From Mycobacterium sp. 1245111.1 (GTDB taxonomy: Bacteria; Actinomycetota; Actinomycetes; Mycobacteriales; Mycobacteriaceae), in contig NZ_LZLV01000112.1 in the NCBI RefSeq assembly GCF_001673405.1, forward strand, positions 124,001 through 188,000: DNA of 64,000 nucleotides, written 5' to 3'. The translations under genes and the position numbers were made by a program. This document shows positions 52,871-61,356 of this stretch, piece after piece. Under the pieces are notes generated by a model. The model ran no database searches. It was not told the DNA's origin and saw only the letters and a list, made by a program, of their open reading frames with translations. The first letter of the stretch is position 1, and every line of letters begins with the position of its first letter.

Positions 52871-54145
52871 GGCGGGAGGTTGGAAGTTGATCCTTAGACT
52901 AGTCAAGCCTCGAAGGATGAAGGTTGGCTCGTAGGTGTATCGACGGTTGTCGCGCGGACCGTGGACGTCGGCGTCGATGCTGATGTCGCCGAGCCGGTCA
53001 AGGAGCCGCTCGATCGAGACCCGTCCTTCGACTCTGGCCAGGGGCGCACCTGGGCATGAATGAACCCCGCGGCTGAAGGCGAGGTGTTCCCGGACGTTTG
53101 TGCGGTCCAGGTCGAATTCGTGTGGGTTGTCGAATCTGCGCGGATCGCGATTTACCGCGCCCGGACTGAGCATGACGGTCGAGCCTGCCGGTGCGTCGAC
53201 GTCACCGACAGTGGTGGACTTGCTCACCATCCGGAAGACGGTTTTGACGGGGCTTTCCATCCGCAAGCATTCTTCGATGAACGCGGGAATTCGGCTGCGG
53301 TCCTTACGTAAACGACTCTGCAGGTCGGGGTCATCGCCGAGGAACCGCATGGCAGCGCTCAGCAATTTCGCCGTCGTTTCCTGCCCGGCGGCGAACAAAA
53401 ACGTCGCGGTGCGCACCACGTCGACGACTTCAGGAACCGAACCGTCTGGGTACGTTGCGGTCGCGATTGACGTCAGGACATCGTCGCGTGGCGAGCGGCG
53501 CCGGTCGACGATGTACTCGCTGAATTTTTCGTCGGCCCACTCCAGCGGGTTGCTGACGATGGTCTCGTGGTCGAGCGCGCCGATACGTGAACCGGGTCGT
53601 TCAGCACCGAAGGCTTCACGGAACTCTTCATGATCTGTCTCCGGCACCCCGAGCAAATCGGCGACCACCAGCAACGAGAACGGTTTGGCGTAAGCACTGA
53701 GAAATTCGCAGCTGCCGTTGGCGATGAATTCATCAATGTGGCGATCGGCGAGCCGCCACATGAAATCTTCGTTCTCCTTGAGCCGCTTCGGTGTTAGCAG
53801 GCGGCCAAGGATGGATCGCGCATCGGTGTGCTGCGGCGGATCCATCGTCACCATGTGCTCGAACATCGGGATTTCGGTGCGGTGCGCGTGTATCTGCGCG
53901 GTGATGTCATCACCTTCGGGTGTGAAGGGAAGCGGCGTGAACGGGCCCATGACCGAGTTGCATGCTGAAAACGACGCGGTGTCGCGGTACACGGCGTTGG
54001 CTTCTTCCCATCCAGTGACCGCGATGACGCCGTGGTGGGGTTCGCGCAGGACTGGGCACTTGTTGCGTAGGTGATCGAAATACGGGTGTGGGTCGGAGAC
54101 CAGCGCAGGGTCGGTGAAGTAATCGACGTCGTCGAAGTTCGTCAT
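52865..54145 (-). CDS. Cytochrome P450 (426 aa), third member of the DPYxYFDxLR subgroup
   Basis: Start taken at 54145 with AGAAGGT seven bases upstream. An ATG two codons earlier at 54151 is possible. Hallmarks: I-helix FAAGQETTAK near 249, ExxR in IEECLRMES near 290 and heme loop LAFSRGVHSCPGAPLAR near 358, where Ser replaces Gly of the FG pair. The N-terminus NFDDVDYFTD, DPHPYFDHLR, and LLTPKRLKENEDFMWRLAD are nearly the same as in the P450 at 26333. It has its own promoter of the TTGAC-N5-TCAG class and sits between the AveC gene and the second VWA-MoxR operon. Confidence 0.94.
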   Translation of the reverse strand: MTNFDDVDYFTDPALVSDPHPYFDHLRNKCPVLREPHHGVIAVTGWEEANAVYRDTASFSACNSVMGPFTPLPFTPEGDDITAQIHAHRTEIPMFEHMVTMDPPQHTDARSILGRLLTPKRLKENEDFMWRLADRHIDEFIANGSCEFLSAYAKPFSLLVVADLLGVPETDHEEFREAFGAERPGSRIGALDHETIVSNPLEWADEKFSEYIVDRRRSPRDDVLTSIATATYPDGSVPEVVDVVRTATFLFAAGQETTAKLLSAAMRFLGDDPDLQSRLRKDRSRIPAFIEECLRMESPVKTVFRMVSKSTTVGDVDAPAGSTVMLSPGAVNRDPRRFDNPHEFDLDRTNVREHLAFSRGVHSCPGAPLARVEGRVSIERLLDRLGDISIDADVHGPRDNRRYTYEPTFILRGLTSLRINFQPPAR

Positions 54146-54308
54146 GGGCATACCTTCTGAGTCGGTGTGGCGCGGTGGGGTAGGCGTCGAGCTTGTTCTG
54201 CAACGTGGTTCGCGCTCTCGTGCAGTGGGCTCGCGAGTTGATCGCCAGCGCGTCCCAGCGCACGCTGCTTAGGGGTGCGCTGGGTTCATCGAGCTGTGTC
54301 AGCAGCCC

Positions 54309-54337
54309 AGTATTGAGCAGACGCTGACTTATGTCAA
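54309..54337 (-). promoter_or_regulatory. Promoter of the 52865 P450, TTGAC-N5-TCAG type
   Basis: On the minus strand: -35 TTGACA (54337-54332), 17-nt spacer starting TAAGTCAGCG, -10 AATACT (54314-54309). The -35 lies in the palindrome TGACTTATGTCA (54325-54336). The start site would be about 157 nt before the P450 start. The 425-nt gap between the P450 and the TetR at 54571 holds no gene that I can support, only this promoter. Confidence 0.55.
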
Positions 54338-54570
54338 CGAGTATGTGCCGCACCGGTGCTGCTGTCTTGGCGTGAAGCGTGCGCTGCGACGCACGGGTTC
54401 GCTGTCTAGGCGCAGGTGTTCAACGGGGCCGAACAACGCAGCCGTCGTTGCGAAATGGGACCGGCCGTGGAGAATTCATTCGGTGGGTGCGCGCGATATC
54501 GTCGTGCTATTCATTGAGTTGCCGCCGACCCTCCGTTGTGGGTTGTGCGTCGAGACCGAAGGGCAGGGCG

Positions 54571-55200
54571 ATGGCCGTCGCTGGTGATGCTATCCCGCGC
54601 GCGACTAAGCGGCTGCAAACGAGGGAGCGGCTGCTGGGCGCTGCGATCGCTGAGTTCAAACGTTCAGGGATGGCGGGCGCGGACGTTGGCGCGGTGGTGG
54701 CCGCCGCGGGTGTTGCACACGGAACATTCTTCTTCCATTTTCCCACCAAAGAACATGTGCTCTTGGAGCTCGAACGCCGGGAAGAGGAACGGATCGCCAA
54801 GCAGTTCCGCACGTTTCTCAAGGCCGATCACGATCTCGGCGAAGTGCTCGACGAGGCCGTCAAACTGATACTCGGACTTGAGCGACGACTCGGCGCGCTT
54901 CTGTTCAAAGATTTTCTCGCGCTTCACTTTTCCCAGACGCGTCCACCGCTCGAAGGCGGCGACGACCACCCGGTGATCGTGCTGGTGGCCGACCAGATCG
55001 CCCTCGCACGCGACAGAGGGGACGTCGATTCCGATGTCAACCCGATGAACAGCGCCGTCTTCTTTCTGCTCGGGCTCTACGCGCTCCTTGTGACCACACT
55101 CGAATGGCCCACTCGTCGCGCGCTGGTGGACGATTTCGTCGCGAAATCACTACGAAGCATGACCACGTCAGAGTCGGTCGATCGGGGCCGCAGGCGGTGA
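54571..55200 (+). CDS. TetR-family regulator, sister of the 50799 gene
   Basis: 209 residues from the ATG at 54571. A longer frame to 54379 is out of character with the family. HTH: AGADVGAVVAAAGVAHGTFFFHF, then PTKEHVLLELERREEER. It shares the EHVLLELxRREExR and MNSAVFFLLGLYALLVTT blocks with the TetR at 50799. It is divergent from the 52865 P450, and the palindrome TGACTTATGTCA lies between them. It is the best positioned candidate repressor for the four shared promoters. Its own promoter is not obvious. Confidence 0.9.
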   Translation: MAVAGDAIPRATKRLQTRERLLGAAIAEFKRSGMAGADVGAVVAAAGVAHGTFFFHFPTKEHVLLELERREEERIAKQFRTFLKADHDLGEVLDEAVKLILGLERRLGALLFKDFLALHFSQTRPPLEGGDDHPVIVLVADQIALARDRGDVDSDVNPMNSAVFFLLGLYALLVTTLEWPTRRALVDDFVAKSLRSMTTSESVDRGRRR

Positions 55201-55761
55201 ACCTTCGAAGGCCGGGCTAACACCCCCCGGTGCGGCTACCGTCAATCCGAACGCTGACAGCCCTCAGCGGTGTGTCGTCATAACGGGGCCTTCCCTGCAC
55301 TGACCAACGCTCACCCTGGACCAAAGTCAATGCTCGTCGGCCTCCCCGGCCACCTCGACCGCCGTTGAGAACGGGCTCGTTTCGGTACGGCAAATCCGGC
55401 TATCGGTGCCGCCCTGCCAGGGCACACGGGGTTAGGCGCGGTACCCTGCCCTAAGGCAAAGTGATTGACTAAAGTCAGCATTTAGATTACAAAGAAACGG
55501 TGCTGTCACCGCATGAGGGCTCTGCGCGAACTCTGGCCCCGCATCGGCCACCGCAGCAGCTCTCGAGGTGGACGGCTAACCAGAGCGAGTCCTCCGCACT
55601 AGCCGGCGCCGACGCGACTCGTCCGCGCGGCGGGAGTATGCCGCGCGGTTCGAGCGAGTTCCCGGCAACTCCGCTATGGCGGGCAGCCCGCCGCAGACTG
55701 GTGTCTGCCGGACGCAAAGGTCCTCGCCTATCGCGCAATCGACAAGAAGGGGAAATCAGGC
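55201..55761. other. Intergenic leader of VWA-MoxR operon 2, no other gene seen
   Basis: About 560 nt without a frame of protein-like composition. It includes the promoter at 55465-55493 and an apparent untranslated leader of about 260 nt before the 35-residue gene. The leader is GC-rich and could fold, but I recognise no known riboswitch. An open frame from 55500 to 55916 overlaps the small gene and looks like a shadow. Confidence 0.4.
55465..55493 (+). promoter_or_regulatory. Promoter of VWA-MoxR operon 2, TTGAC-N5-TCAG type
   Basis: A -35 TTGACT (55465-55470), 17-nt spacer beginning AAAGTCAGCA and -10 TACAAA (55488-55493). The -35 is part of TGACTAAAGTCA (55466-55477), a palindrome with two unpaired central bases. 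The -10 and spacing are the same as in the promoter at 63604. It is upstream of the 35-residue gene at 55762. Confidence 0.6.
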
Positions 55762-55869
55762 ATGCTGGCTTGGATTTGGGAAATCGGTCGCTACATCGCG
55801 GCGTGGGGCGGAGTCGTGCTCATCATCTGGTTCTGGTACTGGCTCTTCGCCAACATCGGCACCTTCTGA
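55762..55869 (+). CDS. 35-residue membrane protein leading VWA-MoxR operon 2
   Basis: ATG at 55762 with AAGAAGGGGA upstream, TGA at 55867-55869. The peptide is dominated by one helix with many aromatic residues (IAAWGGVVLIIWFWYWLFA), starting MLAWIWEIG. It ends directly before the first possible start (TTG 55870) of the VWA gene, so it is probably the first gene of that operon. Such mini-proteins are often small subunits of membrane enzyme complexes. Here a partner of the multipass proteins at 58407 and 59171 is plausible. I know no homologue. Confidence 0.65.
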   Translation: MLAWIWEIGRYIAAWGGVVLIIWFWYWLFANIGTF

Positions 55870-55908
55870 TTGGTAGATCCGAGCCAGCGCGGGTGGGAGC
55901 CGCCGCAG

Positions 55909-57441
55909 ATGGTTGAGCCAACCGATGGGCAGGCTCTAGCTTTCGAGCGCAGCTGCTCGTTGACCGCTATTGCACTGAGTGATCGCCGGCGCGACGGAGT
56001 ACGGCTAATCACCGGCAGCGATCGTGGGTTCAGCTTGAGTTCCGCGCTGGACTTCGTCTACGTGCCCTACCCCCAATCCCGTGGTGACTGGACGCGAACC
56101 ACCGTGACTTGCGGTGTTGCCCTGCAATGTTCGCCGACCAAAGAGCGCGCGCTGGGCTACCGTCTGGACACTCTGTCGGCCCGCGAGCTCTCCGCGCTGA
56201 GTGTCATCGAGGGCCGTGCGGCATTGGGCTGGGTCGGCGCGACTTGGCCGGGCCTCATGGCCGAGTTGCAACGCGTCCTAACGGGGTGGGCGCCGTTGCC
56301 CGCTGAGCTCAGTGGCGATGAAATTCTTGAACGCGCGATTGCACTGTCGCGGACCAGAGAACCGTTGCAACATCATCCACTCATCGGAACTTTGCCCAGA
56401 CGTCACACCACACCACAGCATGTCGCCGACAGGCTGCGCCGTTCGCTGGGCAGAATGCCGTGGACGACGAACCAAAAGCGCAAACCTGGCGCCCACACAG
56501 TGCCAGCCGGCGGTGATGGCGGCGTGCGTAACCCGAACCTCCCCCCACCGAGTCGCCCGCATGAAAATGACTTGGACGTCACTCCAGAGCACCGCCCAGG
56601 TATTCCCTACCCAGAGTGGAATGCCTGGAACGCGGCTTTTCTACCGAATCATGTTGCCGTGATCGAACATTCACGCTCAGCAAAATCTGATACCCGGCTC
56701 GTCCCGTCGACCGATCTGCGCAAGTGGTTTCAGCAACACACACATCGCGTCATGACGAACCGCCTTGAAGACGGATCAGATCTCGACGTCGAGCAGTACG
56801 TCAACCACTACATCGACATGGTCACCGGTGAGGCAGTAGAACCGAAACTGTTCCGGGAGTTACTGCCCAACAACCGCGATGTCACCACTGCATTGCTACT
56901 CGACGGCAGTTCCTCACTTGGCGTTCACGGCGGCAGGATCTTCAAACTGGAACTGGCATGCGCGGATTCGCTGTCGCGCGCGATGACCGCGGCTCATGAG
57001 CGCCACGGCATCTTCGTCTTCACCGGAAACACCCGTCACCGGGTGGAGGTCACGTGCCTGAAGGATTTCGCGGATCGACATTGCGTCGCGCCGGGACGTT
57101 CGGGCCTGACCACCGGGGGTTACACCCGACTGGGTGCGCCACTGCGTCATCTGACGAGCCGCCTGCTGGCCCAACCCTCGGAACGACGTCTGCTGATCGT
57201 CATCGGGGACGGCCTCATCTCCGACGAAGGATATGAGGGCCGCTACGCCTGGGCGGACACTGCGCACGCCGTTGAAGAGGCGAAGGAGGCCGGGGTATCG
57301 ATGTATTACATCGGCATTGGTCCGACGCGCGTTGATCCTCTGCCAGAAGTTTTCGGTCCCCGCCGTTCTCAACGGATCCGCCGCGTCGAGGAGTTGCCGC
57401 GGGTCTTGGCCCATGTTCACCGCGAACTCGTCTGCGTTTGA
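55909..57441 (+). CDS. VWA-domain protein of NorD/CbbO type, copy 2
   Basis: 510 residues from the ATG at 55909 with GGTGGGAG upstream. A TTG at 55870 directly after the small gene's stop would add 13 residues. The N-terminal half is unlike known domains. The motif YPEWNAWNAAFLPNH near residue 225 corresponds to the YPEW motif of copy 1. The C-terminal VWA domain has MIDAS DGSSSLGVH at about residue 332, TRLGAPLRHLT and GDGLISDEGYEG. It acts with the MoxR ATPase encoded 13 nt later. Copy 1 and copy 2 differ widely outside the VWA core, so they probably serve different clients. Confidence 0.85.
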   Translation: MVEPTDGQALAFERSCSLTAIALSDRRRDGVRLITGSDRGFSLSSALDFVYVPYPQSRGDWTRTTVTCGVALQCSPTKERALGYRLDTLSARELSALSVIEGRAALGWVGATWPGLMAELQRVLTGWAPLPAELSGDEILERAIALSRTREPLQHHPLIGTLPRRHTTPQHVADRLRRSLGRMPWTTNQKRKPGAHTVPAGGDGGVRNPNLPPPSRPHENDLDVTPEHRPGIPYPEWNAWNAAFLPNHVAVIEHSRSAKSDTRLVPSTDLRKWFQQHTHRVMTNRLEDGSDLDVEQYVNHYIDMVTGEAVEPKLFRELLPNNRDVTTALLLDGSSSLGVHGGRIFKLELACADSLSRAMTAAHERHGIFVFTGNTRHRVEVTCLKDFADRHCVAPGRSGLTTGGYTRLGAPLRHLTSRLLAQPSERRLLIVIGDGLISDEGYEGRYAWADTAHAVEEAKEAGVSMYYIGIGPTRVDPLPEVFGPRRSQRIRRVEELPRVLAHVHRELVCV

Positions 57442-57454
57442 CCGAGGAACAGAG

Positions 57455-58273
57455 ATGACAATGAGCACCGAGACGTATTTCGCCAGCGGCAACGAGGTAC
57501 AGCTTTTCGAGCAGGCCTTTCGGCAGCACCTACCGGTCATGCTGACCGGGCCGACCGGTTGCGGTAAAACCCGGCTGGTCGAACACATGGGATCACTTCT
57601 GGGCCTACCGGTCGTCACTATCAGCTGCCATGACGATCTGACCAGTTCGGACCTAGTCGGCCGGTTCATGGTCACCGGAGGTGATGTGGTGTGGACAGAC
57701 GGACCCCTGACCCGGGCGGTGAAGCGAGGCGCCATCTGTTATCTCGATGAAGTCGTGGAAGCGCGTCATGATTCGCTTGCGATCTTGCATTCACTGACCG
57801 ATCACCGTCGAGCCCTCTACCTCGATCGCGCCGGCGAAAGCGTCATCGCCCCGAAGACTTTCATGCTGGTGTGTTCCTACAACCCCGCGTATCGAAGCTC
57901 GCTCAAAGAGCTCAAACCATCGTTTCGTCAGCGATTCGTGACACTGCCCATGCGCTATCTACCGGCCGACCGCGAAGCGGAGGTCATCATCGCAGAGACT
58001 GGTGTCAGCAATGTCAGCGCGAGACGACTTGTCCACTGCGCCAACGCAATCAGAACGGCCGACTCGGCCTTTCACTTCGAACCACCCTCTACTCGGGTAC
58101 TGGTGACGGCCGCACAGCTGATTGTGGCAGGTGCAACCGAACTCGAGGCCGCGGAGGCCTGCGTGCTGGCGCCGCTATCGACCGACGGCGCCATCTCCGA
58201 TGGTTTGCGCGAAGTGGCCATCGCCAGCCTCGGCGCCACGAGCACCACACCCGCCCTGCAGAGAAAGGAATGA
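57455..58273 (+). CDS. MoxR/CbbQ-family AAA+ ATPase, copy 2
   Basis: 272 residues from the ATG at 57455, seven bases after GAGG. An ATG two codons on is possible. Walker A GPTGCGKT at 32-39, Walker B CYLDEV at 95-100, sensor Asn in VCSYNPAYRSS. The block SCHDDLTSSDLVGRFMVTGGD and [25 protein letters not shown] repeats copy 1 closely. Its stop overlaps the next small membrane gene by ATGA. Coupling to membrane genes differs from copy 1, where the next gene is a soluble binding protein. Confidence 0.92.
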   Translation: MTMSTETYFASGNEVQLFEQAFRQHLPVMLTGPTGCGKTRLVEHMGSLLGLPVVTISCHDDLTSSDLVGRFMVTGGDVVWTDGPLTRAVKRGAICYLDEVVEARHDSLAILHSLTDHRRALYLDRAGESVIAPKTFMLVCSYNPAYRSSLKELKPSFRQRFVTLPMRYLPADREAEVIIAETGVSNVSARRLVHCANAIRTADSAFHFEPPSTRVLVTAAQLIVAGATELEAAEACVLAPLSTDGAISDGLREVAIASLGATSTTPALQRKE

Positions 58274-58410
58274 TCCCCGTGGTCGATCAACGAGAACGCC
58301 AGCGCAAGAAGGCGCTCATCATCTTCCAACTCGTCATTTACGGCTACCTGGCCCTGATGTTTGGGATCCAGCTTTACATGTCATTCGCCCGCGGGTGGTG
58401 GGACCTGTGA
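58270..58410 (+). CDS. 46-residue membrane protein in VWA-MoxR operon 2
   Basis: Starts at ATG 58270, overlapping the MoxR stop, or at GTG 58279. About 14 charged residues (VDQRERQRKKA) precede one membrane helix (LIIFQLVIYGYLALMFGIQLY) and a short ending with FARGWWDL. The stop overlaps the GTG start of the next membrane gene (GTGA). It has no recognisable family. The strict overlaps on both sides suggest a stoichiometric small subunit of the membrane proteins that follow. Confidence 0.75.
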   Translation: MIPVVDQRERQRKKALIIFQLVIYGYLALMFGIQLYMSFARGWWDL

Positions 58411-59147
58411 ATCTTCCGCTGAGCGAACGACTTTCAAGGTCGAAAGCGACGGCGGCAACCCCGTCTGATTCACGCCAATCACAGAGCCTCGAGGAGCACG
58501 ACGACGAATCGCGGCGAGCGCAACGGCGCGCCGACAAGTGGATGATCATCGGCGCCGGTCTGATGGGGTGTTGGGCGCCCGGCATTTTCGGCTTTCCCAT
58601 TTTCATGCGCGGCATCTGGCTACAGCGCCAAGCGGCCCGCGCGGGACTGTCGATGCGGCCCATGATCGTCACCCTGATCGGCTATCTGGTGATGATCGAC
58701 GGGATGCTCAACACGCTGGGCTGGGGTTTGGACTGGATCGCCAACCACACGCTGATCAACCGGGTGCTGACCGCAGGCTGGGGTTACCTTTTCGACGGCG
58801 GATATTACTGGCATTACAACGAGTTGTGGTTGGGTGGTGCCGCCGGGCCGGGTGAGAAGTCGATGGTGTTCGGCTTCATCTTGACCGTGTTTGCGATGCG
58901 CGTGTCGGCCGCCATCGGCTTCCTGCAAATGAAACGGTGGGGCCATCAATGGATGATCATCACCTGCTGGATGGGCGTGGTCATTTGGGTCACCTACGTG
59001 TTCAACATGACCCTCTACGCCGATGTGCGCTACGCCGGCACCATCTTTCCCGTGGTGGGGTGGTGGGCGTTCGACATCTTCTACATCACGCCGTTCTTGG
59101 CGATTCCATACCTGCACACCGTCAACCGTGAAATTTTCTCGGACTAA
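58407..59147 (+). CDS. Multipass membrane protein of unknown family, paralogue of 63658
   Basis: 246 residues from a GTG overlapping the upstream stop. After a charged N-terminus of about 45 residues there are about six hydrophobic segments ([71 protein letters not shown], then a final pair). Conserved polar points in the membrane are WHYNELW, KRWGHQW and PYLHTVNRE. About 82 percent of the last 90 residues agree with the truncated gene at 63658. No family known to me. With the 46- and 143-residue proteins it may form a membrane complex served by MoxR-VWA. Confidence 0.85.
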   Translation: MNLPLSERLSRSKATAATPSDSRQSQSLEEHDDESRRAQRRADKWMIIGAGLMGCWAPGIFGFPIFMRGIWLQRQAARAGLSMRPMIVTLIGYLVMIDGMLNTLGWGLDWIANHTLINRVLTAGWGYLFDGGYYWHYNELWLGGAAGPGEKSMVFGFILTVFAMRVSAAIGFLQMKRWGHQWMIITCWMGVVIWVTYVFNMTLYADVRYAGTIFPVVGWWAFDIFYITPFLAIPYLHTVNREIFSD

Positions 59148-59170
59148 CCAGGTCTCAAGGAGTACCGCAG

Positions 59171-59602
59171 ATGACTAGTTCAACGTCCACCGAGTCCGAC
59201 GATGCCACCGAGGATCTGCCACCAGGAACGACACCGTATTACGCGCGGATGCACAAGTGGATCAAGCGTGGCGTACTGGTGTGCCTGATTGCCCTGGTCA
59301 TCGAGGGCGCGTTCACGCTGCCGTTCATGGCCGTCTACTACGGGTATCCGACATTGAGCCTCACCGAGATCTGCAGTGAACTGCTCAAGGTCCGATACTC
59401 CGATGACACGCTCGAATGCAAGGTTCCCTACCCGGTGCTTGGACCCCCCGAGGGAGCCGCAGCCAAGCACACGGCACAAGACGTGTGGGGTATCCAACCA
59501 GTGCCGAAATACAAGCGCATCGGGTTCCGCGAACTCGTTCGCATCCATCAGGAACGCGAAGCGCGCAAAGCTGCTCACCCACAAAGTGTTCCGGCGCCAT
59601 GA
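59171..59602 (+). CDS. Small membrane-anchored protein of unknown family
   Basis: 143 residues, 23 nt after the multipass gene, with AAGGAGTACC upstream. A charged N-terminus is followed by one helix ([24 protein letters not shown] near residue 33) and a soluble tail with two Cys (LTEICSELL and TLECKVPYP), which may form a disulfide outside the membrane. The tail ends in a basic coil. I recognise no domain. Its position suggests a subunit or accessory of the complex encoded by 58407. Confidence 0.78.
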   Translation: MTSSTSTESDDATEDLPPGTTPYYARMHKWIKRGVLVCLIALVIEGAFTLPFMAVYYGYPTLSLTEICSELLKVRYSDDTLECKVPYPVLGPPEGAAAKHTAQDVWGIQPVPKYKRIGFRELVRIHQEREARKAAHPQSVPAP

Positions 59603-59702
59603 GCGGCGAGCATCGCAGCGTTGGGCGCCGGTATACCGGACGAAAGAACCCACCCGGCGCGCGGTCCGGGCCGGTGAACACATCCACCTGAGCGCCGTAT
59701 AG

Positions 59703-60770
59703 ATGACCCTGCGAATCGTGCAGTGGACGACGGGCAACGTCGGCACGAAGTCGGTCCACGCCATCGCCCGCAATCCCCAACTCGAACTGGTCGGCTGCTA
59801 TGCGTGGTCGAAGGACAAAGTCGGCCAAGACGTCGGGACGTTGTGCGGGATTGAACCGTTGGGAGTTCACGCGACCAACGACATCGAGGCGCTGCTGAAA
59901 CTCAAGCCCGACTGTGTGGTCTACAACCCGATGTTCGCCGACGTCGACGATCTGGTCCGCATCCTGTCCGCGGGCATCAACGTCGTGACGACGTCGGAAT
60001 TCATCACCGGCGACGGACTCGACCGCGACCGTGACCGCATCATCGACGCCTGCGAAGACGGTAGTGCGACCATTTTCGGCAGCGGCATCAATCCTGGCTT
60101 CATCCAACTCCTCGCAGTCGTGTGCGCCGGACTATCCGACAAGGTCGACCGAATTTCGATTCTCGAGGTCTTCGACACCACCATCTACAACTCGCCGGCA
60201 ACCGAAATGCCCATGGGCTTCGGCTATCCGATCAATGATCCCAAGTTGCAGGCGGTCACTGCGCACGGCTCGAGGATCTTTCGGGAAGCGGTTCTGCTCG
60301 TTGCCGACGCCCTCGGCGTCATCCTGGATGATATTCGCTGTGAAGCCGAGTACGCCGAGACCACCGCCGACCTCGAGTTACCGGGCAATTGGACGATAGC
60401 GGCGGGATGCGTCGCGGGTATCGACGTCCGCTGGAAAGGAATTCTCGACGAGCAAGACGTCATCGAGATCCGAGGGATCTGGACCAAGGGACAGACGCTG
60501 AAACCGTTATGGGAGCTGCCCGACTTCGGCTACACCGTTACGGTGCAAGGGCGCCCCACCATTAAATCCACGCTGACCTTTGAGCCGCCGAAGGATTTTC
60601 AGGCTCAAACGCTCGACGACCTCATCATGCTTGGGCTCACGATCACAGCGATGCCGGCGATCACTGCGATACCGGCAGTCGTCCGCGCCGCGCCGGGAAT
60701 CGCGACCTACAACAACCTTCCACTGCTGCAACCACGTGGAGTGCTGCTGACAGAACCATTGGACGACTAG
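59703..60770 (+). CDS. DapB-like NAD(P)-dependent oxidoreductase
   Basis: 355 residues. Rossmann N-terminus VQWTTGNVGTKSVHAIARNP near residue 6, then VVTTSEFITGDG and FGSGINPGFIQLLAV near 120. This is the mycobacterial dihydrodipicolinate-reductase-like/amine dehydrogenase-like family that has no established substrate and often sits with P450 and VOC genes. The start is 100 nt beyond the membrane gene, with no ribosome site that I can point to. It probably belongs to the same transcript. Confidence 0.85.
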   Translation: MTLRIVQWTTGNVGTKSVHAIARNPQLELVGCYAWSKDKVGQDVGTLCGIEPLGVHATNDIEALLKLKPDCVVYNPMFADVDDLVRILSAGINVVTTSEFITGDGLDRDRDRIIDACEDGSATIFGSGINPGFIQLLAVVCAGLSDKVDRISILEVFDTTIYNSPATEMPMGFGYPINDPKLQAVTAHGSRIFREAVLLVADALGVILDDIRCEAEYAETTADLELPGNWTIAAGCVAGIDVRWKGILDEQDVIEIRGIWTKGQTLKPLWELPDFGYTVTVQGRPTIKSTLTFEPPKDFQAQTLDDLIMLGLTITAMPAITAIPAVVRAAPGIATYNNLPLLQPRGVLLTEPLDD

Positions 60771-60854
60771 CGCCGACAGCATCCTCTTCCGGATGAGTGA
60801 CTCTTCAGCTCACCTGATCTCCGCTCGATTTAGCCACACAGAAACGGAGCACCG

Positions 60855-61277
60855 ATGACCCAGCACGACCTGCCTCATCTGCATCATGTGGTGTTTGCGG
60901 TGGCGGCGGACCGCCAAGCCGCGATGATGCACATGTTCGCCGAACTTGGCTTCGAGCTTCAGACAGCAGAACTCGCCGACCTCGGCGTCACTGTAGCGCT
61001 GGACTGGAAGAGGGGTATCGAACTCATCAGCGCCATCCCTGGCTCAACGGCCACTGTCGCCAGCTCGGTTAACAAATTCCTCGATCAGCACGGAGATGGC
61101 GTTTACACGGTTGTCGTCAAGGTCGCCGACGCCGCCGCAGCCGAAACCATCACCGACAGCTATGGGTCGATCCCACGCTTCCGGCAGGGCTTTGCCGGCG
61201 AAGGCACCTATCTCGACGAGATCGATCTCAGTGTGTTGGGCATCCGCCTGACCCTGCTGGCCACAAACGTACCTTGA
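60855..61277 (+). CDS. VOC-family (glyoxalase/dioxygenase-like) protein
   Basis: 140 residues with AAACGGAGC upstream. A single VOC module: LHHVVFAVAADRQ near residue 9, then IELISAIPG near 57 and TYLDEIDLSVLGIRLTLL at the end. Candidate metal ligands are the His pair of LHHVV and the Glu of GIELI or DEIDL. Too little is present to tell a dioxygenase, epimerase or binding protein. It is the last plus-strand gene of this unit, convergent with an SDR. Confidence 0.75.
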   Translation: MTQHDLPHLHHVVFAVAADRQAAMMHMFAELGFELQTAELADLGVTVALDWKRGIELISAIPGSTATVASSVNKFLDQHGDGVYTVVVKVADAAAAETITDSYGSIPRFRQGFAGEGTYLDEIDLSVLGIRLTLLATNVP

Positions 61278-61356
61278 CCGGCCCAACACACCTTGTGAGC
61301 GGCAGCCAGCTCGTGTCAACCGCGACGCCTTCATGTGCTGACAGTCACCGTGGGTG

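Noticed and set aside
55500..55916. 138-residue frame before the VWA gene
   Set aside because: It overlaps the 35-residue gene, which has a better ribosome site and a clear membrane helix, and its own product is Arg-rich without pattern.
58407..59602. Copper membrane monooxygenase (PmoA/PmoC-like) identity of the membrane proteins
   Set aside because: The 246-residue length is similar, but none of the PmoA or PmoC motifs I know is present, so the family is left open.
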